From contig CAIYJU010000101.1 in the NCBI GenBank assembly GCA_903926565.1, positions 1 to 45,240 on the forward strand: a stretch of 45,240 nucleotides of DNA, read 5' to 3'. Below the pieces are notes generated by a model. That model worked only from the letters and a program-made list of their open reading frames with translations. It was not told the DNA's origin and made no database searches. The stretch is from an uncultured Bacteroidales bacterium (GTDB lineage: Bacteria > Bacteroidota > Bacteroidia > Bacteroidales > FEN-979). Position 1 is the stretch's first letter; every line of letters starts with the position of its first letter. This document shows positions 17,273 to 25,753 of this stretch, piece by piece. The position numbers and the translations under genes were made by a program.

Positions 17273-18022
17273 CTATTGATAAATCCCCATGCCAAAGAGA
17301 GCAAAATCATATTTCACGGGGTCGGCAGGGTCGAATTTACTGAGTGCCTCAGTAAGTTCCATGGCTGCTTTCCAGTCATTCTGACTACGTCGTAAAAGGC
17401 CAAGATTTCGGGCAACACGCCCGGAGTGGATGTCCAGGGGACAAACCAGCATTTTCGGATCAATAGATTTCCAGATACCAAAGTCTACACCCCGGGTATC
17501 AGAACGTACCATCCATCGAAGGAAAAGGTTGATTCTTTTGGCTGCAGAGCCTGCCTGCGGGTTTGCAATATGTTTCTCTGACCGCTTCAGATGGACCGTT
17601 GACAGAAATATTTCCCTGAACCGGCTGATAGCATGTTCTGCGCCATCCTGGTTCATGGTGATAAAGAGCGGTTCGAGGCTATCGTAAGTGCGATAAATGT
17701 TTTGCAGCGATGAAAGAAAAAAGAGACAATCATCGCCATTGAAGGTACGGTGAACAAACTGCAGGAATGGTTTAAAATCCTTCGGTTTTGCCGTGAGAAG
17801 GAAATCGTGGGGAGAATTGCCGGTTAACGCTACCAGTCTGTTTGCATTTGAAACAATCGATTTTCGGTTTCCCCAGGCAATGGTCGCACTTAGAAATCCG
17901 GAAATTTCAATATCCTGTTTAAGAAAAAACCTGTGTGGAATCGAAACCGGATCATTGACAATGAAACCGGGCGTGTTATATTCAAGAAACTTATGATCTA
18001 AAAGCTCTTTCAGATTATTCAC
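17273..18022 (-). CDS. DUF2400 (TIGR02757) family protein
   Basis: 249 residues. The block KRINLFLRWMVR, followed by VDFGIW, the PLDIHSGRVARNLGLL segment and DPADPVKYDFALFGMG at the C-terminus, is the signature of the DUF2400 family. From memory, this family is related to helix-hairpin-helix DNA glycosylases, so a nucleic-acid repair role is possible but unproven. The gene begins eight bases after the vorC stop and is likely read from the vor operon. Confidence 0.85.
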   Translation of the reverse strand: MNNLKELLDHKFLEYNTPGFIVNDPVSIPHRFFLKQDIEISGFLSATIAWGNRKSIVSNANRLVALTGNSPHDFLLTAKPKDFKPFLQFVHRTFNGDDCLFFLSSLQNIYRTYDSLEPLFITMNQDGAEHAISRFREIFLSTVHLKRSEKHIANPQAGSAAKRINLFLRWMVRSDTRGVDFGIWKSIDPKMLVCPLDIHSGRVARNLGLLRRSQNDWKAAMELTEALSKFDPADPVKYDFALFGMGIYQ

Positions 18023-18029
18023 TTGCCCA

Positions 18030-18584
18030 TTAATTCAGGACATTCACCGGTTTCAAAAGCTCTTTTCCCAGTTCAATTGCTTTTTCATTTTCAGGGATAA
18101 GCACATGATGACGGGCAGGAAGTGATTTCTCCAGTCCTTTATGAATAAATTCAGGAGCAACAAGTGGTTTTAATTTGAGGAACCCTCCCAGGACAATCAT
18201 GTTGAATATTTTAGCCAGACCGCGTTTGCCGGCTTCATCGGCAGCTTCGATGGAGTAGATGTTGATATCTTTCCTGGCAGGCAGGCGTGTAAGCCCGTTG
18301 GGATCATAAATGAGCAATCCACCGGGTTTAACGGTCTTTTCAAATTTATCCATCGACTGCTGGTTGAGGATGATGGCGGTATCATAAGAGTTCAGAATGG
18401 GGGAACTTATCCGCTCATCACTGATGATTACAGTGACATTGGCGGTTCCGCCGCGCATCTCAGGGCCATACGAAGGCATCCAGCTCACTTCTTTGTTCTG
18501 CATTACACCTGAATAGGCGAGAATTTTTCCCATGGAGAGGACACCTTGTCCTCCGAATCCGGCTATAATAATCTCTTCTGTCAT
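18030..18584 (-). CDS. vorC: 2-oxoacid:ferredoxin oxidoreductase gamma subunit
   Basis: 184 residues of the gamma domain of the pyruvate/2-oxoacid:ferredoxin oxidoreductase family. Motifs: GFGGQGVLSMGKILAYSG, PSYGPEMRGGTANVTV, and later NMIVLGGFLKL. It forms part of a four-subunit complex with the alpha, beta and delta (ferredoxin) genes upstream. Separated from the beta gene by a 57-base gap filled with a degenerate repeat. Substrate probably a branched-chain or aromatic 2-oxoacid. Confidence 0.88.
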   Translation of the reverse strand: MTEEIIIAGFGGQGVLSMGKILAYSGVMQNKEVSWMPSYGPEMRGGTANVTVIISDERISSPILNSYDTAIILNQQSMDKFEKTVKPGGLLIYDPNGLTRLPARKDINIYSIEAADEAGKRGLAKIFNMIVLGGFLKLKPLVAPEFIHKGLEKSLPARHHVLIPENEKAIELGKELLKPVNVLN

Positions 18585-18630
18585 GTCGAATGAATATCGA
18601 ATATTGAATAACGAATTTTGAATGTTGAAC
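18585..18630. repeat. Degenerate repeat of GAATATCGAATATTGAATAACG-type words
   Basis: Successive variants of GAATATCGAATA, TTGAATAACGAATT and TTGAATGTTGAAC fill almost the whole gap between vorA and vorC. Same style as the repeat at 5446-5524 but with different words. Confidence 0.7.
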
Positions 18631-18641
18631 GGAAAAAATTC

Positions 18642-19448
18642 CTACTCAACCGTTACTTTTTTTTCTACCAGTTTACCATCTATTTTGATGTCACCGAGTT
18701 GGTAGAATGGGAACATGTTGTCCTCCATCCACTTGTTGGATTGGACCGGGGTCATTTTCCAGCCGGAATTGCAATTAGAAACAATTTCGATGAAACACAG
18801 TCCCTTGTTCTCCTTCTGCAATTCAAAGGCCTTCCGCATGGCTTTTTTCGTTTTACGCACATGGTTGGGCGTATGAACAGCCTGCCGTGTGACATAATAG
18901 ACGCCGGGAAGATGTGCGATCAGTTCAGTGATCTTGAGCGGATGACCCATGGTGGGCACATCGCGACCATAAGGCGATGTTGAGGAGCGCATTCCCGGAA
19001 GGGTGGTCGGCGCCATCTGACCTCCGGTCATGCCATAAATTCCGTTGTTGATAAATATGATCGTGATATTTTCACCACGGTTACAGGCATGAATGGTTTC
19101 GGCGGTGCCGATTGCTGCAAGGTCGCCATCCCCCTGATAAGTGAATACAAAATGGTTCGGCCACATCCGTTTGATGGCAGTTGCAAGTGCGGGAGCACGC
19201 CCGTGGGCCGCACCGATCATGTCGATGTCGAGAAAATCATAAGCCAGCACAGAGCATCCAACAGGGGATACCCCGATTGTTTTATCCTGAATGTCCATCT
19301 CTTCGATCACTTCCATCAGCATGCGATGGGCGGTGCCATGGCCACAACCCGGGCAATAACTCAACGGACGGTCGACCAGCAGGTCGGTCCTTTTGTAGAC
19401 GATATTCTCCGGTTTATGAATTTCAGTCTTTGCGAATAGTTCTTCCAT
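18642..19448 (-). CDS. vorA: 2-oxoacid:ferredoxin oxidoreductase beta subunit (ThDP-binding)
   Basis: 268 residues; the catalytic subunit that binds thiamine diphosphate and one [4Fe-4S] cluster. Cluster cysteines C32 and C35 (YCPGCG), C65 (VGCS) and C226 (SNCNSG) are present. The ThDP motif GDGDLAAIG begins at 106 and is completed by INNGIYGMTGGQ. The intact GDGD here contrasts with the broken one in korB. The start codon is two bases from the alpha-subunit stop, so they are co-translated. The family also includes 2-oxoglutarate and 2-oxoisovalerate enzymes; I favour a VOR-type because a separate KorAB is present. Confidence 0.9.
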   Translation of the reverse strand: MEELFAKTEIHKPENIVYKRTDLLVDRPLSYCPGCGHGTAHRMLMEVIEEMDIQDKTIGVSPVGCSVLAYDFLDIDMIGAAHGRAPALATAIKRMWPNHFVFTYQGDGDLAAIGTAETIHACNRGENITIIFINNGIYGMTGGQMAPTTLPGMRSSTSPYGRDVPTMGHPLKITELIAHLPGVYYVTRQAVHTPNHVRKTKKAMRKAFELQKENKGLCFIEIVSNCNSGWKMTPVQSNKWMEDNMFPFYQLGDIKIDGKLVEKKVTVE

Positions 19449-19450
19449 AA

Positions 19451-20533
19451 TTAACCTCCGATAATTTTTTGTTCAAGGGCGCTGACAACTTCATCCGGAG
19501 AGGGGATGATTCCACCGAAGCGGCCGAAATGTTCAATTTTCACTTTACAGCCCACCGAGAGTTTTACATCTTCGATCATTTGGCCTGCATTCATTTCAAC
19601 GACCAGGATTCCTTTCACACGGTTACCGACATTGGATACTTCAATTGCCGGAAAAGGGAAAAGTGTAATCGGGCGGAACAGCCCGACTTTAATGCCTTTG
19701 GCCCGGGCAAGGTCAACGGCTTTCTGGCAGATCCTTGCTGAGAGGCCAAAAGCAACAAGGAGATAGTCGGCATCTTCACATTGAATCTCTTCGTACAGAA
19801 CCTCATTTTTTTCCATGAGTTTGTACTTTGCCTGGAGCTTCAGGTTCACGCGCTCCTGTCCGGCCGGATCGAGGTCAAGCGAAGTAATGATATTGTGGTT
19901 GCGGGTTTTCGGCCGGCCGTTTGAGGCCCATGGACACTGTGCAACTATTTCTTCATCAGTACGGCGCGGAACATGATCAAAAAGCACAACTTTCTCCATC
20001 ATCTGGCCAATGGCACCGTCGGAGAGGATCATAACCGGTGTGCGGTATTGATATGCCTTTTCAAAACCAAGTTTAACGTGGTCGCACATTTCCTGTACGG
20101 AAGCCGGGGCAAGTACGAGCATTTTATAATCACCGTGTCCACCTCCTTTTACAGCCTGGAAGTAGTCGGCCTGTGAAGGCTGGATGGTTCCTAGGCCCGG
20201 GCCGCCACGCACGATGTTAACAATAACGGCAGGCAGTTCTGCGCCGGCCATATAACTGATTCCTTCCTGCATAAGGCTCACGCCAGGGCTTGAGGAGGAG
20301 GTCATGACCATTTTCCCGGTTCCGGCCCCGCCATAAAGCATGTTGATTGCTGCTACTTCGCTCTCAGCCTGGAGAACCACCATGCCAGTCCGTTCAAAAG
20401 GCTTCTCAGCCATCAGGTATTCCATCACCTCAGACTGGGGTGTAATCGGGTATCCGAAATAGCCATCGCAGCCTGCCCGGATGGCGGCCTCGGCAACAGC
20501 TTCATTCCCCTTCATTAATCTAAGTTCACCCAT
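19451..20533 (-). CDS. vorB: 2-oxoacid:ferredoxin oxidoreductase alpha subunit (VorB type)
   Basis: 360 residues, the alpha (pyrimidine-domain) subunit. Motifs: MKGNEAVAEAAIRAGCDGYF, GYPITPQSEV, TSSSSPGVSLMQEG, NIVRGGPGLGTIQPSQADY and a C-terminal LVVEMNAGQM. It is like the annotated VorB of many anaerobes (3-methyl-2-oxobutanoate:ferredoxin oxidoreductase). Gene order delta-alpha-beta-gamma with short gaps shows one operon. It carries no gamma domain, unlike KorA. Confidence 0.9.
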   Translation of the reverse strand: MGELRLMKGNEAVAEAAIRAGCDGYFGYPITPQSEVMEYLMAEKPFERTGMVVLQAESEVAAINMLYGGAGTGKMVMTSSSSPGVSLMQEGISYMAGAELPAVIVNIVRGGPGLGTIQPSQADYFQAVKGGGHGDYKMLVLAPASVQEMCDHVKLGFEKAYQYRTPVMILSDGAIGQMMEKVVLFDHVPRRTDEEIVAQCPWASNGRPKTRNHNIITSLDLDPAGQERVNLKLQAKYKLMEKNEVLYEEIQCEDADYLLVAFGLSARICQKAVDLARAKGIKVGLFRPITLFPFPAIEVSNVGNRVKGILVVEMNAGQMIEDVKLSVGCKVKIEHFGRFGGIIPSPDEVVSALEQKIIGG

Positions 20534-20554
20534 AATGTATGTTTTTTTCGATTT

Positions 20555-20785
20555 TTATTCAGTAGCGACTTTTGCCCGGTACACGGTGATTACCCCGTCG
20601 GGGCAGACCAGGGCACAGTTTGTACAACCTGTGCACTCATCGTTGACTTTCATTGCGAAGTGATAACCTTTGCTGTTCACTTCCTTCGACATCGCGATAA
20701 CGGTAAAAGGGCATGCAGCAAGGCACACTTCACAGCCTTTGCAGCGATCGGTGTTGATCACAATATCACCTTTAATTTTTGCCAT
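20555..20785 (-). CDS. vorD: Ferredoxin-like delta subunit of the 2-oxoacid oxidoreductase
   Basis: 76 residues with two 4Fe-4S motifs, C15/C18/C21/C25 and C51/C54/C57/C61. It is the delta subunit that links the cluster in the beta subunit to soluble ferredoxin. First gene of the vor operon, 21 bases before vorB. Upstream at 20829-20822 the minus strand has TACTTTCG, one mismatch from the -7 consensus, and may be the operon promoter. Confidence 0.92.
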   Translation of the reverse strand: MAKIKGDIVINTDRCKGCEVCLAACPFTVIAMSKEVNSKGYHFAMKVNDECTGCTNCALVCPDGVITVYRAKVATE

Positions 20786-20934
20786 ATAATAGGGGTTGAG
20801 TTGTTAACGGATTCACAGGGGCGAAAGTACAAAAATTTGTTTGAACCACCAGCCATTCAGCCATCGGAATATATGGCAGATTGTCTAATTTAGAACTGGT
20901 TTAATCTCTGCAGCCTGAGTCAATCTCTGCTGCT

Positions 20935-22251
20935 TTAAATTAAATGGTTCTCCCGGAATTTATTCAGTCTTTCCTCAAGCACCGGAAATTGTTCACGTTT
21001 CACCAGTGAAACACATGCCCTGATGCCTTCAGTACGTTCACTTCCGGTGATGCTGAGGGTGATGGCGCTGATCCCATAATAGATCAATTCCTGGAGTAGT
21101 TCCTCACCGGTGAAACCCTTGTAGGCAACGGTGAAAAAAAATCCATCTGCAATGGGTTCATCTTCATCCCTGTCATAAACAATGGTGAACCCATTGTCGG
21201 TAAACATCTTCTTCATGATTTTCGCCTTGGCGCCATATTCCTTTACAACTTCCACGAAGTCGAGTTCGCCGTCATTTACTGCTTTGAGCATGGCAGCCAG
21301 TGCATATTGGGTTGAATGGGTGGTGCCGGCGCTCAATGCATACACCGTTCCATAAATGAGGGCAGTGCCAACGATATCTGAGGAATAGTGGCGGAGCAGA
21401 TCCGGTGCTTTGGTATTGAACAACTTATTGGAAAGGACCATCAGCCCGATCCGCTGACCGGCATAACTGAAAGCCTTTGAACTGGAAATCAGCAGCAGGA
21501 AGTTATCGGTGTATTTTGCAACAGTGGGCTGGTAAGGCGGTTCACCCGGCTTTGAATAATCTTTACGGAAATCCATTGCAAAATAGGCGAGGTCCTCGAT
21601 GATGATCACATCATATTTTGTGGCAAGTTCGCCGATAATTCTGAGTTCCTTGTCCGTTAAACATATCCAGGAAGGGTTGTTAGGATTAGAATAGAGCACT
21701 GAATGGATATTCCCTTTCGAAAAATAACTTTCAAGTTTGTCGCGGAGTTTGTCACCCCGATAATTATATACATCAAAAGTTTCAAATTTCTGACCAAGCA
21801 CCCTGTGTTGCTGATGGTGAACCGGGAAACCCGGATCGATGAAGAGGGTCGTATCTTTATCGCGGTGGATCTTTGAAAAAGTCAGGAATGCAGCAAAACC
21901 GCCCTGCATGCTGCCGACCGTGGGAACACAATTAGCCGCATCAACATCAATGTCAAGAAAAAGTTTGACAAACCTGGCTGCCTCCTTTTTAAGTATGGGA
22001 ACTCCTTCAATATCAGGATATATTGCAGCCACTCCCTTCTGAAGCGCTTCAATTTCTGCCTGCAGGCCAATGGCGGTTGCCGGCAGCCCGGGCACACCCA
22101 TCTCCATCCGGATGAATTTTTCTCCGGTCTCTACCTCAATACCATTAATTAGTTTCTTGATCTCCCGGATAGTAGCTTTGCCTATATTCCGGATTTTACT
22201 TTGAAGGATATGTCGCTGAACAACATCGTAACTGATGGGAGTCTCTTTCAT
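20935..22251 (-). CDS. Pyridoxal-phosphate aminotransferase, class I/II
   Basis: 438 residues of the fold type I aminotransferase family. The PLP lysine is K259 in LISSSKAFSYAGQR; Asn192 (SNPNNPS) and D220 (IIIEDLAYF) are the other cofactor residues. The family transfers an amino group between an amino acid and a 2-oxoacid; the amino acid cannot be set from sequence. Its place, 149 bases upstream of the vor operon and on the same strand as the hpd genes, suggests amino acid oxidation (transamination, then oxidative decarboxylation). A branched-chain or aromatic substrate is an inference. Confidence 0.85.
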   Translation of the reverse strand: MKETPISYDVVQRHILQSKIRNIGKATIREIKKLINGIEVETGEKFIRMEMGVPGLPATAIGLQAEIEALQKGVAAIYPDIEGVPILKKEAARFVKLFLDIDVDAANCVPTVGSMQGGFAAFLTFSKIHRDKDTTLFIDPGFPVHHQQHRVLGQKFETFDVYNYRGDKLRDKLESYFSKGNIHSVLYSNPNNPSWICLTDKELRIIGELATKYDVIIIEDLAYFAMDFRKDYSKPGEPPYQPTVAKYTDNFLLLISSSKAFSYAGQRIGLMVLSNKLFNTKAPDLLRHYSSDIVGTALIYGTVYALSAGTTHSTQYALAAMLKAVNDGELDFVEVVKEYGAKAKIMKKMFTDNGFTIVYDRDEDEPIADGFFFTVAYKGFTGEELLQELIYYGISAITLSITGSERTEGIRACVSLVKREQFPVLEERLNKFRENHLI

Positions 22252-22386
22252 GAGTTGATGGGGTATGAGGTGTTAGTATTCAGAAAAGCAGGCAACAAAA
22301 TTGAAGAAAATTTTTCAACAATCCAATGATATGGAAAAGGTTATTGAAAATTAATTTGTATCCACTTTTTACAGTAATCCAAACAG

Positions 22387-24591
22387 CTATCTGATCAGGA
22401 CCACATTTCCGGTCAGGGTCGAATTTTCAGGTGGTGAAAGAGAGGACTGATATACAACGACAAAAACATAACTCCCTTCTGGGCATAACTCCCCCTTCAG
22501 GGTGCCATCCCATCCGACTTCGGGTTGTGTTGAAGTGAAAACCAGTTGGCCGGAACGATTGTAAATGTTCAATATGTATTGTCTGATATTGTTTGAAACC
22601 GGTCGAAATACATCATTCAATCCATCTCCATCCGGCGTAAAAGCGTTGGGCATCCAGATCACGATTTCGCACTCCGTTCCGGTCTTAATGAAAATTGTAG
22701 TGCTGTCGGAGTTGTCACATCCATGGGAATCAGTATAACTATAAGAAATGAGGTGGTTTCCTGTTCCACTGATCAGCGGGTCTATACTTGCAGCGGCAGT
22801 ACCATTGATCCTGTATTCTCCTCCCGCCGGGTTTCCACCGGTGAGTATCAATGCGGGTTCATTGTAGCAGATTGTGTCAAATGCTGCAAGAGATACCTGG
22901 GGTGGGGGATAGAAAAAGATTTGAAGTGCAGATTCCTGGCCGTCACCACAAGGGTTGGTTCCATAAACCGCCAGTGTTCCTGAGGTGGCGGTTGCGTCGA
23001 ATGTGACCAGGGCACTTGTGTCGCTGGAAATAACAGTGGCACCCGTGCCTGAATAGGACCAGGTATATGAAGATGTACCGGGGTCACGCATGATGGTGTA
23101 AGTCATGGCAACTCCTCCTTCACAGAAAACATTGTTGCCGCTTATCTTCCCGGGCTGTCCGGGAATTCTTTTAACCTGGAAAGTGAGGGACTGGGTAATC
23201 GACCTTGAAACATACCACCATGAATTGATTGTATTCGTATCACCGGTTTCGATATCCCACAAATGGCATCCGGTCAGGTCGGTACAGCCATTGAGGTTGG
23301 CAGAGATGACCCCGGGCAACAACCTGTCGTCCCAGTATATCTCTGGTTTTGGTCCCGGGGGCCTCACCACCTCCACGATATAACCATTGTCGTTGTATTC
23401 AATGTCATAGATCGGAAGATGGGTGATGCCGCGGATGAACCTGACTGTTGATCTGACAGTTACACCATTGGTCACCGGGTTCCCCAGCCCGTCGTTCCCA
23501 TTCCAGTGGATGATGTTATACCCATTTCCCCCTGGATTGGCCAGGACATTGGCTGTGAGTTTTACATCCCGTGGGTCCGCCCCGGGACCTGGAACAACTT
23601 CGACCAAAAGCTCAATCAGTCCGTCGTGTGATACCCGCACCCCCAGGTCCACTGAACCGGTTGCACAATCGTTGGTTACCATGATTGGAAGGTTGATGCC
23701 CGGTTTTGCCCTTCCGGTAGGGAAAATTATACTGTCGGGGTCTGTCAAAAAAACCTTGTATTGAGGATATGTGTGGAACCCGGGGTGTGATTGCCTGTCT
23801 GTGGCAATATTTCCGGTGGTTGAGCATCCTGTCTCATTGCTGGAAATAGAGAACGTTCCTCCGACAAACCCATTGCAGTTAACGCTTGTTACAATGCTGT
23901 CGTCAGACAGGATATATACAGTTCCAAAGAAGCGGCTGTCAGTCGGCGGAGGTTCCACCACTCCGCAATTAAATTGCCAGGCCTTTGACCATAAACGACC
24001 CGTTTTCGGCTTGCCTGAGGCATCCAGCACCGTTATATCAAAGAATTCAAACCTGACATACCTGCTCATGGAATAGGTGCCAGCCAGGTCGGGAGGGTAA
24101 TAGAATTCGAGTGAATAATTCCCGCGGATAGGAGAAGGATACTCAATGGGATTATACCCGTTGTCTGCCGGAAACGGGCCGATTGTGTCCTGGTCATAGG
24201 TGCTGATAAATCCCGGGCCTGATTTGGGAAGCTGAAATGGACCAAGCACAATATTGCCTGCAGGATCTCTTAACTGGTACTGAACAACTACGGTAGAATC
24301 AACCTGCAGGATTTTACCCAGGCCAAAACAAATTTTTTCAGATGGATCGGCGATGTAAATATTAATCCTGAATTCAGGACCGGCATTGAAGGACCCGAAA
24401 TCGTTGCGTGACTTGTCAATACAGAGTTTCCCCTGTGCAGTATCAAAAGGTGCAACCTGTTTTGTTCCTTCTGAAAACCCGGCCAGGGAATGGAGGAGCA
24501 GCAGAATGACAGAAAGCCAGATGTTAAAAAGGGGTTTCACTCCCTGTATAGCACTTGATTCCCTGTGATGAAAATTGTTGTTTGATTTCAT
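22387..24591 (-). CDS. Large T9SS type B secreted protein with PKD-like domains
   Basis: About 734 residues from ATG 24591 (MKSNNNFHH), or about 717 from an in-frame GTG at 24540. The GTG puts the hydrophobic core NIWLSVILLLLHSLAGF right at the front, as expected of a signal peptide. The middle has beta-sandwich stretches and PKD-like segments (TYTWSYSGTGATVISSDTSA, then GNHLISYSYTDSHGC). The C-terminal 90 residues (IWMPNAFTPDGDGLNDVF, IYNRSGQLVF, GWDG, GSYVFVVVY) are a T9SS type B (CHU_C) sorting domain. Its start overlaps the end of hpdA. Function unknown, probably on the cell surface or exported. Confidence 0.82.
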   Translation of the reverse strand: MKSNNNFHHRESSAIQGVKPLFNIWLSVILLLLHSLAGFSEGTKQVAPFDTAQGKLCIDKSRNDFGSFNAGPEFRINIYIADPSEKICFGLGKILQVDSTVVVQYQLRDPAGNIVLGPFQLPKSGPGFISTYDQDTIGPFPADNGYNPIEYPSPIRGNYSLEFYYPPDLAGTYSMSRYVRFEFFDITVLDASGKPKTGRLWSKAWQFNCGVVEPPPTDSRFFGTVYILSDDSIVTSVNCNGFVGGTFSISSNETGCSTTGNIATDRQSHPGFHTYPQYKVFLTDPDSIIFPTGRAKPGINLPIMVTNDCATGSVDLGVRVSHDGLIELLVEVVPGPGADPRDVKLTANVLANPGGNGYNIIHWNGNDGLGNPVTNGVTVRSTVRFIRGITHLPIYDIEYNDNGYIVEVVRPPGPKPEIYWDDRLLPGVISANLNGCTDLTGCHLWDIETGDTNTINSWWYVSRSITQSLTFQVKRIPGQPGKISGNNVFCEGGVAMTYTIMRDPGTSSYTWSYSGTGATVISSDTSALVTFDATATSGTLAVYGTNPCGDGQESALQIFFYPPPQVSLAAFDTICYNEPALILTGGNPAGGEYRINGTAAASIDPLISGTGNHLISYSYTDSHGCDNSDSTTIFIKTGTECEIVIWMPNAFTPDGDGLNDVFRPVSNNIRQYILNIYNRSGQLVFTSTQPEVGWDGTLKGELCPEGSYVFVVVYQSSLSPPENSTLTGNVVLIR

Positions 24592-25495
24592 GAAGATCTT
24601 CGGGTGACGGGATGATAAAATCTTCTGTATAATATGTTTTACCGATGAGGTTGTATTTTTCTCTTCCAAGGTGATGAAGTGGAAGGATGTTGATCTCATT
24701 GCGCCCGGTTGATTGAATAAAACGCGCTGTGGCGGAGATGTTGGCAGTATCATCATTAAACCCTGGGACTACTGGCAGCCTGAATATCAGTCGCCCGGGA
24801 AACTCCTGTGCAATGCGGCGGGCGTTGTCGAGAATCAGGGGAACAGGTGGACAGGCTGACAGGCGGACTGGCGGAGGACTGGTGGATGGGAGTTGTACAC
24901 TGGTCATCGACTTTAAATCGAAAAATATCCAGTCGATGTAGGGCAATGATTTTTCATAATTTTCCCAGGGAACATTGCCACAGGTTTCAACTGCTGTATG
25001 AATGTAATTATCATAGCACTGTTTCAGAAAATCAAAGGTGAATTCCGGCTGCATAAATGGTTCTCCTCCGGTAAGTGTAATTCCACCTCCTCTGCCCCAG
25101 TATTGGCGGTCGCGATTGATCCTGGCATACAGGTCTCCAGCCGAAATTTCATACCCTCCGATGTTAAGCGCCCCGGACCAGCATGCTTTGGCACAATCGT
25201 GGGTCAGGCATTGTGCACAAAACTTCCTGTCAAAGTGCAATTGACCAACTTCGTTGTTGCAACCGGAGGATATTGCTCCTTTTGAACATGCATTCATACA
25301 CAAACCATCGAATGTGCATTTTGACACGCGGTAGAGCGGCTCCGGGAAAAAAGAAATTCCTTCCGGGTTGGAACACCAGGAACATTCCAGTGAACAACCC
25401 TTGAAAAAAATTAAAGTACGGCAGCCGGGACCGTCATGAACAGAGAACCCCTGGATATCGAAAATAATGCCACTGCTCAGTTTTGATTGTTCCAT
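24524..25495 (-). CDS. hpdA: Glycyl-radical enzyme activating enzyme (HpdA type)
   Basis: 323 residues from ATG 25495, a radical-SAM activase that makes the glycyl radical on HpdB. The SAM-cluster motif CSLECSWC is at C34, C38 and C41; a ferredoxin-like insert has C60, C66 and C70 and C93, C96, C101 and C105; TGGEP (142-146) is the SAM-binding site. Around residues 199-219 a Pro-Ser-rich stretch (VQLPSTSPPPVRLSACPP) occupies the place where relatives have H..TG..N. At DNA level (24836-24901) it is a degenerate tandem repeat. Its start overlaps hpdC by 19 bases; its end overlaps the T9SS gene. Confidence 0.88.
   Translation of the reverse strand: MEQSKLSSGIIFDIQGFSVHDGPGCRTLIFFKGCSLECSWCSNPEGISFFPEPLYRVSKCTFDGLCMNACSKGAISSGCNNEVGQLHFDRKFCAQCLTHDCAKACWSGALNIGGYEISAGDLYARINRDRQYWGRGGGITLTGGEPFMQPEFTFDFLKQCYDNYIHTAVETCGNVPWENYEKSLPYIDWIFFDLKSMTSVQLPSTSPPPVRLSACPPVPLILDNARRIAQEFPGRLIFRLPVVPGFNDDTANISATARFIQSTGRNEINILPLHHLGREKYNLIGKTYYTEDFIIPSPEDLHEIKQQFSSQGIKCYTGSETPF
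24836..24901. repeat. Degenerate GACAGG-type tandem repeat inside hpdA
   Basis: On the plus strand, drifting copies of GGACAGGTGG, GACAGGCTG, ACAGGCGG and ACTGGCGG with a period of about 8-9 bases. The reading frame of hpdA passes through it with no stop. Similar words occur in the gap at 36704-36736. Confidence 0.6.
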
Positions 25496-25734
25496 TGAAA
25501 GTCGGCGCATTTGCTGGCGATCATGTCGGGATAGGCCAGGATGGTCCCCTGGCATTTCCCCAGGTACTCCTTTTCAGCTGTATAACTTTTACAGAACCTG
25601 CACTTGGGAATTTGTTTTCCACTTTCACAAAGCGGTTTATCAGGACTGATTTTTTCCTTGCTGAGTTTGCAGATGCCCTTAAAGACATCTACAGGCAAAT
25701 AAAAGGTACAATCTTTACAAAAGAGGTCTTCCAT
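25477..25734 (-). CDS. hpdC: 4-hydroxyphenylacetate decarboxylase small Fe-S subunit
   Basis: 85 residues with eight cysteines (6, 9, 22, 36, 45, 48, 61, 76). The pattern FKGICKLSK, IPKCRFCKSY, GKCQG and ASKCADF matches the small subunit of clostridial 4-hydroxyphenylacetate decarboxylase, which carries two [4Fe-4S] clusters; few other glycyl-radical enzymes have such a subunit. In the clostridial protein, as I recall, the first cluster uses His3, Cys6, Cys19 and Cys36. Here the first ligand position is a cysteine (C6), with C9 and C22 at the same +3 and +13 spacing. It lies 20 bases after hpdB. Confidence 0.82.
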   Translation of the reverse strand: MEDLFCKDCTFYLPVDVFKGICKLSKEKISPDKPLCESGKQIPKCRFCKSYTAEKEYLGKCQGTILAYPDMIASKCADFQWNNQN

Positions 25735-25753
25735 AATTCAATTTTTTTGCCAG

